Shown: one piece after another, positions 51,575 through 59,295 of the stretch | Layout of the letters: every line of letters begins with the position of its first letter | How positions within the stretch are numbered: position 1 is the stretch's first letter | Assembly (NCBI RefSeq): GCF_017676345.1 | Contig: NZ_JAFFZM010000034.1 | Span: 1 to 59,295, forward strand | Reading direction: 5' to 3' | Source: Streptomyces smyrnaeus | Lineage (GTDB): Bacteria > Actinomycetota > Actinomycetes > Streptomycetales > Streptomycetaceae | Length of the DNA: 59,295 bases | The notes under the pieces: generated by a model | What the model was told of the DNA's origin: nothing | The model's input: only the letters and a program-made list of their open reading frames with translations | Databases searched by the model: none | Program-made: the position numbers and the translations under genes

Positions 51575-52759
51575 ATGAGCTCGCTGCCCGCGTTCGACGC
51601 GCACGATCCGCTGGGGATCGACGACCTGCTCAGCGACGAGGACCGCGCCGTACGCGACACCGTGCGCTCCTGGGTCGGCGATCGCGTACTGCCACAGGTC
51701 GCCGACTGGTACGAGCGCGGCGAGCTGCCCGGCATCCGTGAACTGGCCCGCGGACTCGGCTCCCTCGGCGCCCTGGGGATGTCGCTGACCGGCTACGGCT
51801 GCGCGGGCGCCAGTGCCGTCCAGTACGGCCTGGCCTGCCTGGAGCTGGAGGCCGCCGACTCGGGCATCCGCTCCCTGGTCTCCGTCCAGGGCTCGCTGGC
51901 GATGTACGCCATCCACCGGTTCGGCAGCGAGGAGCACAAGCAGCGCTGGCTGCCGTCGATGGCCGCCGGCGAGGTGATCGGCTGCTTCGGGCTGACCGAG
52001 CCCGACCACGGCTCCGACCCCGGCGGCATGCGGACCTTCGCCAAGCGCGACGGCTCGGACTGGGTGCTCACCGGCCGCAAGATGTGGATCACCAACGGCT
52101 CGGTGGCCGGGGTCGCCGTGGTCTGGGCCCGTACCGACGAGGGCATCCGCGGATTCGTCGTGCCCACCGACGCCCCGGGGTTCTCGGCACCCGAGATCAA
52201 GCACAAGTTGTCGCTGCGTGCCTCGGTCACCAGCGAACTGGTGCTGGACGAGGTGCGGCTGCCCGCGGACGCGGTGCTGCCCGGCGCCGAAGGGCTGCGT
52301 GGACCGCTCAGCTGTCTGAGCCACGCCCGGTACGGGATCGTGTGGGGCTCGATGGGAGCGGCGCGGTCCTGCTTCGAGGCGGCGCTGGCCTATGCGAAGC
52401 AGCGGGAGCAGTTCGGCAAGCCGCTGGCCGCCTTCCAGCTCACCCAGGCGAAGCTGGCCGACATGGCGGTCGAACTGCACAAGGGGGTACTGCTCGCGCA
52501 CCATCTGGGGACGCGGATGGACGCGGGACGGCTGCGGCCCGAGCAGATCAGCTTCGGAAAGCTGAACAACACCCGGGAAGCCATCCGGATCTGCCGCGCC
52601 GCACGGACCGTGCTGGGGGCGAACGGGATCTCGCTGGAGTACCCCGTGATGCGGCACAGCACGAACCTGGAGTCGGTGCTGACGTACGAGGGGACCGTGG
52701 AGATGCACCAGTTGGTGCTGGGCAAGGCGTTGACGGGGTTCGACGCGTTTCGAGGCTAG
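51575..52759 (+). CDS. Acyl-CoA dehydrogenase, glutaryl-CoA dehydrogenase-like
   Basis: This 394-residue FAD-dependent enzyme has SGIRSLVSVQGSLAMYAIHR, CFGLTEPDHGSDPGGMRTFA (FAD-binding), WVLTGRKMWITNGSVAGVAV, KQREQFGKPLAAFQLTQAKL and the C-terminal catalytic base in LTYEGTVEMHQLVLGKALTG. The SVQGSLAMYAIHRFGSEE and TYEG-x-x-x-MHxLxLGxxxTG segments place it nearest glutaryl-CoA dehydrogenases, which oxidise and decarboxylate glutaryl-CoA in lysine degradation. The substrate remains an inference. The ATG at 51575 has GAAAGG seven bases upstream, better than the in-frame GTG at 51560. sflA lies convergently downstream. Confidence 0.93.
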   Translation: MSSLPAFDAHDPLGIDDLLSDEDRAVRDTVRSWVGDRVLPQVADWYERGELPGIRELARGLGSLGALGMSLTGYGCAGASAVQYGLACLELEAADSGIRSLVSVQGSLAMYAIHRFGSEEHKQRWLPSMAAGEVIGCFGLTEPDHGSDPGGMRTFAKRDGSDWVLTGRKMWITNGSVAGVAVVWARTDEGIRGFVVPTDAPGFSAPEIKHKLSLRASVTSELVLDEVRLPADAVLPGAEGLRGPLSCLSHARYGIVWGSMGAARSCFEAALAYAKQREQFGKPLAAFQLTQAKLADMAVELHKGVLLAHHLGTRMDAGRLRPEQISFGKLNNTREAIRICRAARTVLGANGISLEYPVMRHSTNLESVLTYEGTVEMHQLVLGKALTGFDAFRG

Positions 52760-52770
52760 GGCCGCCGGCC

Positions 52771-52803
52771 CCGGAGGGGCTGCCTACGGCGCAGCCCCTC
52801 CGG
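52771..52803. terminator. 13-bp hairpin between acyl-CoA dehydrogenase and sflA
   Basis: CCGGAGGGGCTGC (52771-52783) pairs perfectly with GCAGCCCCTCCGG (52791-52803) around a seven-base loop. It lies between convergent stop codons. Confidence 0.8.
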
Positions 52804-52806
52804 CGG

Positions 52807-53265
52807 TCAGCTCTGGTTGAAGAAGCCGCCCGGGTCGCGGCGGTCCTCGTTGGTGACGACGCTGTAGTCGGGCGGCGTCAACAGGAAGACACGGTTGGCG
52901 ACCCGCTCGATGGAGCCGCGCAGTCCGAAGGTCAGCCCCGCCGCGAAGTCGACGACCCGCTTGGCGTCAGCGGGCTCCATCGCGGTGAGGTTGACGATGA
53001 CCGGGACCCCCTCCCGGAAGAGTTCCCCGATACCGCGGGCGTCCCGGAAGCAGTCCGGACTGACCGTCGCGATCTTGGTGCCCTGGTCCTGCGCCGTCTC
53101 GGCCGTGACGCGCACTCTGGGGTCGGTGACCCACGGCTCGCGTGCGGCGTCCGCGGGCTCCGGACCCTCCGCGGGGCCGTCCGCCCCGTCGGCATAGTCG
53201 TAGTACCGCATCTCGCTGTCGTCGACGAGGCCCAGCCAGGCACTCGCCTTGCGCACCGATCCCAT
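52807..53265 (-). CDS. sflA: SepF-like protein SflA
   Basis: This 152-residue SepF-family protein starts with a short N-terminal segment (RKASAWLGLVDDSEMRYYDY), then an acidic linker. The SepF domain begins at about residue 60 (GTKIATVSPDCFRDARGIGE, LFREGVPVIVNLTAMEPADA, RVVDFAAGLTFGLRGSIERV, ANRVFLLTPPDYSV). SepF anchors FtsZ rings; Streptomyces carry additional SepF-like proteins, SflA and SflB, reported to limit ectopic FtsZ assembly during sporulation. The symbol rests on my recollection that S. coelicolor sflA (SCO1749) lies in this neighbourhood, about 25 genes from pyrG (SCO1776). The ATG at 53265 has GGAGAGGAGG upstream. Confidence 0.88.
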   Translation of the reverse strand: MGSVRKASAWLGLVDDSEMRYYDYADGADGPAEGPEPADAAREPWVTDPRVRVTAETAQDQGTKIATVSPDCFRDARGIGELFREGVPVIVNLTAMEPADAKRVVDFAAGLTFGLRGSIERVANRVFLLTPPDYSVVTNEDRRDPGGFFNQS

Positions 53266-53737
53266 GGACGCCTCCTCTCCTTGCGCGGTGTCCCACCGTT
53301 CTCAGCGCTCCGCCGCGGGTCCGCAACCCCTATGGTCGTCCATGATGCTGATGATGCGCCAAGCGGTTACCCGTCCGGCACGGCATTCGTGACGGTTCTG
53401 GTGCACAACGGGTGGCGCTCGATCAAGGTTGTTGTACCGAGCGGCAGGTGACGGGGGGCAGGATGTTCCGCCTTGTCCCGTTCCGGCCGGACGAGTGGCC
53501 GCTGATGCCATCCGAGTGAGCGACTGCCCTGTCGTGCTCCCAGGTTGACCAGGGGCTGGCCAGGGATAGGCCAGAATCGTCTCCTCCCCCACTCCTTCCG
53601 GTGCCAAACGGCGTGGACGGCACGCGAACTGGACTCAGGGAGTCCGAAAGATGCCCTTGCGGGGCCGGAAAACCGCTGCGAATACTCCATGCAGCGTTTG
53701 TCAGGAGCACGCTTGGTTTCCCTGATCGGGAGGAAAA
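53266..53737. other. Intergenic region, sflA / protease
   Basis: These 472 bp separate the divergent sflA and protease genes. TTGACC at 53545-53550 is a possible -35 for the protease, but no good -10 follows at 16-18 bp. CTGGCC-AGGGATA-GGCCAG (53556-53574) is a small inverted repeat overlapping that position and could be an operator. Nothing else is recognised. Confidence 0.45.
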
Positions 53738-54652
53738 GTGAGGATCAAACGCACAAAAGCCAACGCAGGCTTGGCACGCCGCAGACGCAACGGGATGATC
53801 GCCGTCGCGTCGGGCATGGCAGCGGCAGGGGCGCTCATCGCGCCCGCCACGGCCTCCGCGGAAGCTCCGTCCCCCCACACCTTCACCGCGAGTCAGCTCA
53901 GCTCGGCAAGTGACGCCGTGCTGGACGCCGATGTCGCGGGCACGGCGTGGCACGTCGACAAGGAGAGCAACAAACTCGTCGTCGCGGTCGACAGCCGCGT
54001 CTCAGGTGCCGAGATCGCGCGCATCCAGCGCACCGCGGGCAAGAACGCGGGCGCCCTGGAGATCGAGCGCGTCAAGGGCACGTTCAAGAAGTACCTGTCG
54101 GGCGGGGACGCCATCTACAACGGGTCCGCCCGCTGCTCGGCAGGCTTCAACGTCCGCAGCGGCAGCACCTACTACCTGCTGACCGCCGGGCACTGCACCG
54201 ATCTCGGCGGCAACTGGTACACCAACTCCAGCCGCACCACCCTGATCGGCCCCACCGCCGGATCGAGCTTCCCCGGCAACGACTACGGGATCGTGCGCTA
54301 CAGCAACTCGTCCGTCTCGCACCCCGGGACCGTCGGCAACCAGGACATCACCAGCGCCGGCACGCCCTCCGTCGGTCAGACGGTGACCCGGCGCGGCAGC
54401 ACCACCGGCACCCACAGCGGTCAGGTGACCGGGCTCAACGCCACGGTCAACTACGGCGGCGGTGACGTGGTCTACGGGATGATCCGCACCAGTGTGTGCG
54501 CGGAACCCGGCGACAGCGGCGGCCCCCTCTACCGGGGCAGCACCGCGCTCGGTCTGACCTCCGGCGGCAGTGGCAACTGCCGTACCGGCGGGACGACCTT
54601 CTTCCAGCCGGTGACCGAAGCACTCAGCGCATACGGTGTGAACGTCTACTGA
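53738..54652 (+). CDS. Streptogrisin A/B-type secreted serine protease
   Basis: This 304-residue preproenzyme of the chymotrypsin fold (peptidase family S1E) has a Sec signal peptide (RRRRNGMIAVASGMAAAGAL through TASA, about 1-41) and a propeptide (about 42-115) of the alpha-lytic/streptogrisin type that guides folding. The mature protease starts near LSGGDAIYNGSARCSAGFNV. The catalytic triad is visible as His in LLTAGHCTD, Asp in FPGNDYGIVRYS and Ser in CAEPGDSGGPLYRG. The similarity to streptogrisin B from S. griseus, as I know it, extends to the C-terminal QPVTEALSAYGVNVY. The GTG at 53738 has GGGAGG five bases upstream. It is autoprocessed and secreted by family analogy. Confidence 0.95.
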   Translation: MRIKRTKANAGLARRRRNGMIAVASGMAAAGALIAPATASAEAPSPHTFTASQLSSASDAVLDADVAGTAWHVDKESNKLVVAVDSRVSGAEIARIQRTAGKNAGALEIERVKGTFKKYLSGGDAIYNGSARCSAGFNVRSGSTYYLLTAGHCTDLGGNWYTNSSRTTLIGPTAGSSFPGNDYGIVRYSNSSVSHPGTVGNQDITSAGTPSVGQTVTRRGSTTGTHSGQVTGLNATVNYGGGDVVYGMIRTSVCAEPGDSGGPLYRGSTALGLTSGGSGNCRTGGTTFFQPVTEALSAYGVNVY

Positions 54653-54692
54653 CGTATCGCCACCGGTACACGCACTGACACAGCTCGGCCTT

Positions 54693-54729
54693 GTGCCCGT
54701 GCACGCCCCCTGGGTGCGTGCACGGGCAC
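54693..54729 (+). terminator. 13-bp hairpin terminator after the first protease gene
   Basis: GTGCCCGTGCACG (54693-54705) pairs perfectly with CGTGCACGGGCAC (54717-54729) around an 11-base loop. It is 40 bp beyond the stop. Confidence 0.8.
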
Positions 54730-55200
54730 TTCCGTGTGCGGCGGTTTTGTGTGCGGCGCTTCGGTGCGCGCCTTTGGTGTGCGGCGCCCTCGCGTGGGTG
54801 AGCGCGTCTTTGTGTGCCGGTGCGCGGGTGTGTTCGCACGGGCGGGATCGAGGCGTCGTGCACGCGGGCGCGGCCGGCTTCGGGGTGCTTCGATCCGGTG
54901 CCGGATTCCGGCCGCCGGGGGGACGAGTATCGGACAGGTCCATGCCTTACCTCGTGAACACGCGGCATCGCCCCGCGTGTTCGTTCTACCGGACGTCAGG
55001 GGCAGAAAGGGACGTTCGGCACCTTGACAGGCGGACCGAACTTCCGGTCGGCTGACGTGATCTGAACCTTGTGCGGGGATCGGGGGATCGCAATACTCGG
55101 CCCACAAGTTGGCATGGACGCGACTTCCTCTTGGGTAAGAGGGTCGTGTTCATACATCCTCCGGGACCGCCCACGCCTCGGGCGGGCCCAACCCCCCACT
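54730..55200. other. Long intergenic region between the two protease genes
   Basis: The first part (54730-54850) is a G/T-skewed stretch with degenerate copies of TGTGCGGCG (54735, 54749, 54778). An inverted repeat GAACACGCGG (54956-54965) / CCGCGTGTTC (54973-54982) follows. TTGACA at 55024 lacks a -10. TTGTGC (55069-55074) followed at 16 bp by CAATAC is a weak promoter candidate that would give a leader of about 110 nt before the TTG start. I see no gene. Confidence 0.45.
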
Positions 55201-55212
55201 GGAGGTATCACG

Positions 55213-56289
55213 TTGTCCAACCACCGACGCGTACCCAAGCGGCGGATGCTGCTCGCCGGCGCGGGCGCCGCGGCCCTCGCGGCCGGCGCGCTCACGGTCA
55301 CGACCGCGAACGCCGCACCCGAAGCCCCCACGGCCAAGACCTTCTCCTCCGCCTCGGCGGCCGAACTGGCCTCGAAGCTCACCTCGGACATCAAGGGTGA
55401 CGCGGGCTCCTACTACGACGCCAAGGCCGAGCAACTGGTCGTCAACGTCACCGATGACGCGGCCAAGGAGAAGGTCGAGGCGGCGGGCGCCAAGGCCCGG
55501 GTCGTCGAGCACACCCTCTCCCAGCTCACGTCCGCCAAGGACGCCCTCACCCGCAACGACGTCACGGGCACGGCCCGCGCCGTCGATGTCAAGAGCAACA
55601 AGGTCGTCGTCACCGCCGACAGCACGGTCAAGGGCGCCGAGCTCGCCGAGCTGAAGAAGCAGATCAAGGCCCAGGACGGCAAGGCCGAACTGAAGCGCAC
55701 CAACGGCAAGTTCACCACCAAGATCGCCGGTGGCGACGCCATCTGGGGCGGCAACGGCCGCTGCTCGCTCGGCTTCAACGTCACCACGGCGGACGGCAAG
55801 CCCGGCTTCCTGACCGCGGGCCACTGCACCACGGCCATCTCCTCCTGGTCCGACAGCCAGGGCGGCCAGCCCATCGCCGAGAGCGGCGACGGCAAGTTCC
55901 CGGGCGCCGACTACGGCATCGCCACTTACACCGGTGACACCGACCACCCGAGCGAGGTCAACCTCTACGACGGCGGCACCCAGGCCATCTCCGGCGCCGG
56001 TGAGGCACAGGTCGGCCAGAAGGTCACCCGCAGCGGCAGCACCACCCAGGTGCACGACGGCACGGTCAAGGCGCTGGACGCCTCCGTCTCCTACCCGGAG
56101 GGCACCGTCGACGGACTGATCCAGACCGACGTGTGCGCCGAGCCCGGCGACAGCGGCGGCTCGCTCTTCGCGGGCGACAAGGCACTGGGTCTGACCTCCG
56201 GCGGCAGCGGTGACTGCTCCTCCGGCGGCGAGACCTACTTCCAGCCGGTGCCCGCCGCGCTCGACGCGCTGGGCGCCAAGATCGGCTGA
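55213..56289 (+). CDS. Streptogrisin D-like secreted serine protease
   Basis: This 358-residue preproenzyme is a paralogue of the preceding protease. It has a signal peptide (RRMLLAGAGAAALAAGALTV to about residue 34) and a longer propeptide (about 35-170; YYDAKAEQLVVNVTDDAAKE, VKSNKVVVTADSTVKGAELA). The mature enzyme begins near KIAGGDAIWGGNGRCSLGFN. The triad is His in FLTAGHCTT, Asp in GADYGIATY and Ser in CAEPGDSGGSLFAG. The longer pro-region and GDSGGS (rather than GDSGGP) resemble streptogrisin D/SAM-P20-like enzymes. The TTG at 55213 has GGAGGT six bases upstream. It is not cotranscribed with the first protease, given the terminator and 560-bp gap. Confidence 0.94.
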   Translation: MSNHRRVPKRRMLLAGAGAAALAAGALTVTTANAAPEAPTAKTFSSASAAELASKLTSDIKGDAGSYYDAKAEQLVVNVTDDAAKEKVEAAGAKARVVEHTLSQLTSAKDALTRNDVTGTARAVDVKSNKVVVTADSTVKGAELAELKKQIKAQDGKAELKRTNGKFTTKIAGGDAIWGGNGRCSLGFNVTTADGKPGFLTAGHCTTAISSWSDSQGGQPIAESGDGKFPGADYGIATYTGDTDHPSEVNLYDGGTQAISGAGEAQVGQKVTRSGSTTQVHDGTVKALDASVSYPEGTVDGLIQTDVCAEPGDSGGSLFAGDKALGLTSGGSGDCSSGGETYFQPVPAALDALGAKIG

Positions 56290-56373
56290 CCCCCACCGGC
56301 TGATCCAGCACCCGGTCACCACACGGGATCCTGGCGAGCCCCTGTCGCGGAGGGGCTCGACACCCCCCACAGC

Positions 56374-56404
56374 GGAACCCCCCGGACCAGGTCCGGGGGG
56401 TTCC
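56374..56404. terminator. 14-bp hairpin between the second protease and asd
   Basis: GGAACCCCCCGGAC (56374-56387) pairs perfectly with GTCCGGGGGGTTCC (56391-56404) around a CAG loop, between two convergent genes. Confidence 0.85.
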
Positions 56405-56455
56405 GTGCTTCCGCGCGGCTGCCGTGCCGCGTACTCGCCTGCCGCCTGCCGGACG

Positions 56456-57484
56456 TCAGCTCAGCTCGGCCGCGACCAGCTCCGCGATCTGAACGGCGTT
56501 GAGCGCGGCGCCCTTGCGCAGATTGTCGTTGGACAAGAAGAGCGACAGACCGTGCTCGACCGTCTCGTCGGCGCGGATCCGGCCCACATAGCTGACGTCC
56601 TTGCCCGCCGCCTGCAGCGGAGTGGGGATCGGCGACAGCTCCACGCCCGGCGCGCCGGCCAGCAGCTCGGCGGCGCGCTCGGGGCTGAGGGGGCGCGCGA
56701 AGCGGGCGTTGACCTGGAGCGAGTGGCCGGTGAAGACGGGGACCCGCACACAGGTGCCGGAGACCTTCAGCTCGGGGATGTCCAGGATCTTGCGGCTCTC
56801 GTTGCGGAGCTTGTGCTCCTCGTCCGTCTCCGCCAGACCGTCGTCGACGATCGAGCCGGCCAGCGGCAGCACGTTGAAGGCGATCGGACGCTTGAACTTG
56901 TCCGGCTCGGGGAAGTCCACCGCCTCACCGTCGAAGGTCAGCTGCGCGGCGTCGTTCTCCACCGCCTTGCGGGCCTGGCTCTCCAGCTCGGCGACGCCCG
57001 CCAGACCGCTGCCGGAGACCGCCTGATAGGTGGCGACGACCAGCGCGGTCAGCTCCGCCTCCGCGTGCAGCGGACGCAGCACCGGCATCGCGGCCATGGT
57101 GGTGCAGTTCGGGTTGGCGATGATGCCCTTGGGCCGGCGCCGGGCCGCTTCCGGGTTCACCTCGGAGACGACCAGCGGTACCTCGGGGTCCATCCGCCAG
57201 GCCGAGGAGTTGTCGATGACGACCGGGCCCTGCGCCGCGACCTTCTCGGCGATGGCCTTCGAGGTGGCGCCGCCCGCCGAGAACAGGACGATGTCCAGCC
57301 CGGCGTAGTCGGCCGCGGCCGCGTCCTCGACGGTCACTTCGCCGTCCTTCCAGGGCAGCGTCCGGCCCGCGGAGCGTGCGGAGGCGAACAGCCGCAGTTC
57401 GTCGACCGGGAAATCACGCTCGGCCAGAATCTCGCGCATCACTGTGCCGACCTGACCGGTGGCTCCGACAATCCCGACCTTCAT
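56456..57484 (-). CDS. asd: Aspartate-semialdehyde dehydrogenase
   Basis: Asd reduces aspartyl phosphate to aspartate semialdehyde, the branch point to lysine/diaminopimelate, methionine and threonine. The 342-residue protein has the NADP motif VGIVGATGQVGTVMREIL at the N-terminus, FSAGGATSKAIAEKVAAQGP, the catalytic Cys in IIANPNCTTMAAMPVL, YQAVSGSGLAGVAELESQ and the active-site His in RVPVFTGHSLQVNA. The start is the ATG at 57484. It stands alone here; lysC, its usual Streptomyces partner, is not adjacent. By supplying lysine it also feeds DesA, though nothing in the sequence indicates coregulation. Confidence 0.96.
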   Translation of the reverse strand: MKVGIVGATGQVGTVMREILAERDFPVDELRLFASARSAGRTLPWKDGEVTVEDAAAADYAGLDIVLFSAGGATSKAIAEKVAAQGPVVIDNSSAWRMDPEVPLVVSEVNPEAARRRPKGIIANPNCTTMAAMPVLRPLHAEAELTALVVATYQAVSGSGLAGVAELESQARKAVENDAAQLTFDGEAVDFPEPDKFKRPIAFNVLPLAGSIVDDGLAETDEEHKLRNESRKILDIPELKVSGTCVRVPVFTGHSLQVNARFARPLSPERAAELLAGAPGVELSPIPTPLQAAGKDVSYVGRIRADETVEHGLSLFLSNDNLRKGAALNAVQIAELVAAELS

Positions 57485-57630
57485 GGGGCTCCTTCTGCCT
57501 TTCGCTGGGCGCGCGGCTCGACGGGGCGGCTCCGCCGCTGCGGAGGACCTGCGCCCTTCGCCGCGCTGATGTCGTGCGTGCCCCTACCCTGCACGGTGCG
57601 GGGTACGGGGTGCCAGCACTTTGATTTGGG

Positions 57631-58317
57631 TCACAGCCCCCCGGCACCGGGGAGCGGCTGTGCGCGGGGCGTGCGCACTCCCGCGGTCAGCTCCCGTAGA
57701 CAGCGTACGGCGAGTGCGGCGGGACCCCGCTCGGGATCATCGGGCTCGGCTTCCGTGGCCGCCCAGGCCTCCATCGCGATCCGCATGGCGGCGTTGGCGG
57801 CAGCCGCCGCCAACCGCAGCTCCAGCGGGTCGGTGCCCTCGCGCGCGAGCCCGGTCAGCACCGGCACCAGCGCCTCCTCCGTCTCCGCGTGCACCCGCAG
57901 CCACACCGAGTGCAGCGCCGGCTCGCCGGGGACGGCACGCAGCAGACCGCGGGTGCTCTCCAGCGCCTCGGTCCGGATGTCCGCGTACGGCCCGTCCGGG
58001 GTGAGCGCTGCCCGGACGGCGTGCTCCAGCGCCTGCGTCACGGACAGCTCGGCGGGCGCGGCGGCCAGATCGGCCAGCCACTGGCGTACCCCGCCGGTCA
58101 GCAGCGGAGCGACCGCCTCCTCCTTGGTGCGGAAGTAGCGGTAGAAGGTGCGCAGCGAGACGCCCGCCGCCCGTGCGATGTCCTCCGCTGTGACGCCCGC
58201 CGCGCCGTGCTCGGAGAACAGCTCGGCGGCGTGCCGGGCGATCTCCCGCTCGGTCTCCGCCTTGCGGCGCTCGGTGAGGGAGGGGCGCGGGACGGTCTCT
58301 TCGGGGTGGGAGCTCAT
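57631..58317 (-). CDS. TetR-family transcriptional regulator
   Basis: This 228-residue TetR regulator has an N-terminal HTH, AETEREIARHAAELFSEHGA then GVTAEDIARAAGVSLRTFYR and YFRTKEEAVAPLLTGGV. A helical C-terminal ligand-binding and dimerisation domain follows, resembling the MftR-like subgroup (C-terminal domain rich in Ala/Leu; TEEALVPVLTGLAREGTDPL). The ATG at 58317 faces the divergent SDR gene across 138 bp that contain a perfect 18+3+18 palindrome, its probable operator. Ligand unknown. Confidence 0.92.
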   Translation of the reverse strand: MSSHPEETVPRPSLTERRKAETEREIARHAAELFSEHGAAGVTAEDIARAAGVSLRTFYRYFRTKEEAVAPLLTGGVRQWLADLAAAPAELSVTQALEHAVRAALTPDGPYADIRTEALESTRGLLRAVPGEPALHSVWLRVHAETEEALVPVLTGLAREGTDPLELRLAAAAANAAMRIAMEAWAATEAEPDDPERGPAALAVRCLRELTAGVRTPRAQPLPGAGGL

Positions 58318-58345
58318 GGGCGGCAAGCGTAGGTCACTACGGCGG

Positions 58346-58384
58346 GGTACGCCTGCCTGGCACGTTGTGCCAGGCAGGCGTACC
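58346..58384. promoter_or_regulatory. 39-bp perfect palindrome, probable TetR operator
   Basis: Left arm GGTACGCCTGCCTGGCAC (58346-58363), spacer GTT, and a perfectly complementary right arm (58367-58384). It is centred between the divergent TetR and SDR genes, 28 bp from the TetR start and 71 bp from the SDR start. The TGGCAC-N3-GTGCCA core is of TetR-operator size; the outer symmetry is unusually extended. Confidence 0.85.
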
Positions 58385-58455
58385 GTGACGGAGGAGCCCG
58401 CCGAAGGCTCCGTCAACGGAAGCCGAAGGCTTCCGGCAACAGAACAGGAGCAGCA

Positions 58456-59223
58456 ATGAATCGCTTCACCGGCAGAAAGGTCCTGGTCACCGGCGCGGGC
58501 TCCGGGATCGGCCAGGCCACCGCCCTGCGGATACTCGCCGAGGGCGGCAGCGTCGTCGCGGCGGACATCGCCGAGGCCGGACTGGACAAGACCCGCGCCC
58601 TGGCCGCCGAGCACGGCACGGCGGCGGCCGGACTCGACCTGACCACCGTCGACATCTCCGACGAGGACTCCGTACGCGAACACATCGGCGCCGCCATCGA
58701 GCGGCTCGGCGGGCTGGACGTACTCGTCAACGCCGCGGGCATCCTCGACTCCCGGCACACCGAGACGATGACCCTCGACTTCTGGAACCGGATCATCGGT
58801 GTCAACCTCACCGGAACCTTCCTGGTGACCCGGCAGGCGCTGCCCGCGCTGCTGGCCACGGGGGAGGGGGTCGTCGTCAATTTCAGCTCGACCTCGGCGA
58901 GTTTCGCGCACCCCTATATGGCCGCGTACGCCGCGACCAAGGGCGGTATCCAGTCCTTCACGCACGCCATCGCGGCCGAGTACAGCAAGCGCGGGTTGCG
59001 GGCCGTGTGCGTGGCGCCCGGCTCCATCGACTCCGGTATGACCCGTGCCCCCGGGCTGCCCGAGGACGCCGACTACGGGCTGCTCGCGAAGTTGTCTCCC
59101 GCCCTCGGGGAGGGCTTCGCCGGTCCGGAGACCGTTGCCGGTGCCATTGCCATGCTGGCCTCCAGTGATGGGGCCTTCATCACTGGTACCGAGCTCCGCA
59201 TCGACGGCGGCACCCACATGTAA
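58456..59223 (+). CDS. Short-chain dehydrogenase/reductase
   Basis: This classical SDR of 255 residues has cofactor motif VLVTGAGSGIGQATALRILA, with Asp in VVAADIAEAG suggesting NAD preference, LVNAAGILDSRHTETMTLDF, and the catalytic Ser in VVVNFSSTSASFAHPYMA. The Tyr-x3-Lys pair is YAATKGG, followed by VCVAPGSIDSGM and the closing FITGTELRIDGGTHM. AGGAG precedes the ATG at 58456. Divergence from a TetR gene across a perfect palindrome suggests repression by that regulator, lifted by the enzyme's substrate or a related molecule. The substrate is unknown. Confidence 0.94.
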   Translation: MNRFTGRKVLVTGAGSGIGQATALRILAEGGSVVAADIAEAGLDKTRALAAEHGTAAAGLDLTTVDISDEDSVREHIGAAIERLGGLDVLVNAAGILDSRHTETMTLDFWNRIIGVNLTGTFLVTRQALPALLATGEGVVVNFSSTSASFAHPYMAAYAATKGGIQSFTHAIAAEYSKRGLRAVCVAPGSIDSGMTRAPGLPEDADYGLLAKLSPALGEGFAGPETVAGAIAMLASSDGAFITGTELRIDGGTHM

Positions 59224-59241
59224 AACCCGCCGCCAATGCTT

Positions 59242-59290
59242 GAGGGGGCCCGCCTGGGCCCCTCTCCGTTGTTGGGGGCTCCGCCCCCAA
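59242..59290 (+). terminator. Two hairpins after the SDR gene
   Basis: GAGGGGGCCC (59242-59251) pairs with GGGCCCCTC with one bulge. TTGGGGGC (59272-59279) pairs perfectly with GCCCCCAA (59283-59290) around TCC. The second is a very common Streptomyces intergenic hairpin. Confidence 0.65.
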
Positions 59291-59295
59291 GCCCC

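Noticed and set aside
53331..53451. A 40-codon plus-strand ORF upstream of the first protease gene.
   Set aside because: It has no ribosome-binding site, no recognisable sequence and an unlikely codon composition.
55024..55029. TTGACA as the -35 element of the second protease gene.
   Set aside because: The expected -10 position reads GTCGGC, so it is unlikely to work as a vegetative promoter.

Overview
This is a high-GC actinobacterial chromosome segment, almost certainly from Streptomyces or a close relative. The evidence is the 5S rRNA sequence, frequent GTG/TTG starts, GTGA/ATGA stop-start overlaps, a desferrioxamine (desABCD) operon, IdeR/DmdR-type iron boxes, two streptogrisin-type secreted proteases and an SflA-like SepF paralogue. 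No insertion sequence, prophage, CRISPR array or tRNA gene was seen. Most of the window reads as conserved core chromosome, with a siderophore block at the left.

Left end (1-15.7 kb): the window opens in the 23S-5S spacer and contains a complete 5S rRNA gene with its terminator. Next is a TPR protein whose first half is an Arg/Asp-rich low-complexity tail. Iron genes follow. desABCD (minus strand, overlapping genes) lies behind an iron box. A DUF1015 gene and a HAD phosphatase then separate it from a ferric-siderophore uptake unit: a binding lipoprotein and a siderophore-interacting reductase on the minus strand, and two FecCD permeases and an ATPase on the plus strand, diverging from a second iron box. 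Making, importing and reducing the iron complex are therefore all encoded within about 13 kb under the same apparent regulator.

Centre (15.7-40.4 kb): a conserved actinobacterial housekeeping run, tlyA-NAD kinase-recN-GT4-(GH15)-pyrG-NUDIX-STAND/TPR ATPase-ald-parA-RHH protein-scpA-scpB-rluB-(DUF952)-aroH-tyrA-cmk-plsC-der. The order matches the mycobacterial tlyA/ppnK/recN/pyrG/.../parA/scpAB/rluB/cmk/der block as I know it, with two differences. A STAND ATPase and ald occupy the stretch where mycobacteria carry xerD, and a ribbon-helix-helix-like protein is inserted between the ParA ATPase and ScpA. This chromosome-organisation module (ParA, candidate DNA-binding partner, SMC partners ScpA/ScpB) is the most interesting system here.

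Right part (40.4-59.3 kb): more accessory and envelope-related genes. They are two uncharacterised overlapping genes, an Rpf-LysM muralytic enzyme, a GT4 glycosyltransferase coupled to an unknown two-module beta-rich protein, a WYL regulator with a perfect 11+3+11 operator-like palindrome, a small I78-type inhibitor, a PAP2 phosphatase, a PIG-V-like membrane glycosyltransferase, an MFS exporter, a glutaryl-CoA-dehydrogenase-like enzyme, sflA, two serine proteases, asd, and a divergent TetR/SDR pair separated by a perfect 18+3+18 palindrome. Convergent gene pairs are commonly separated by long GC-rich hairpins without U tracts.
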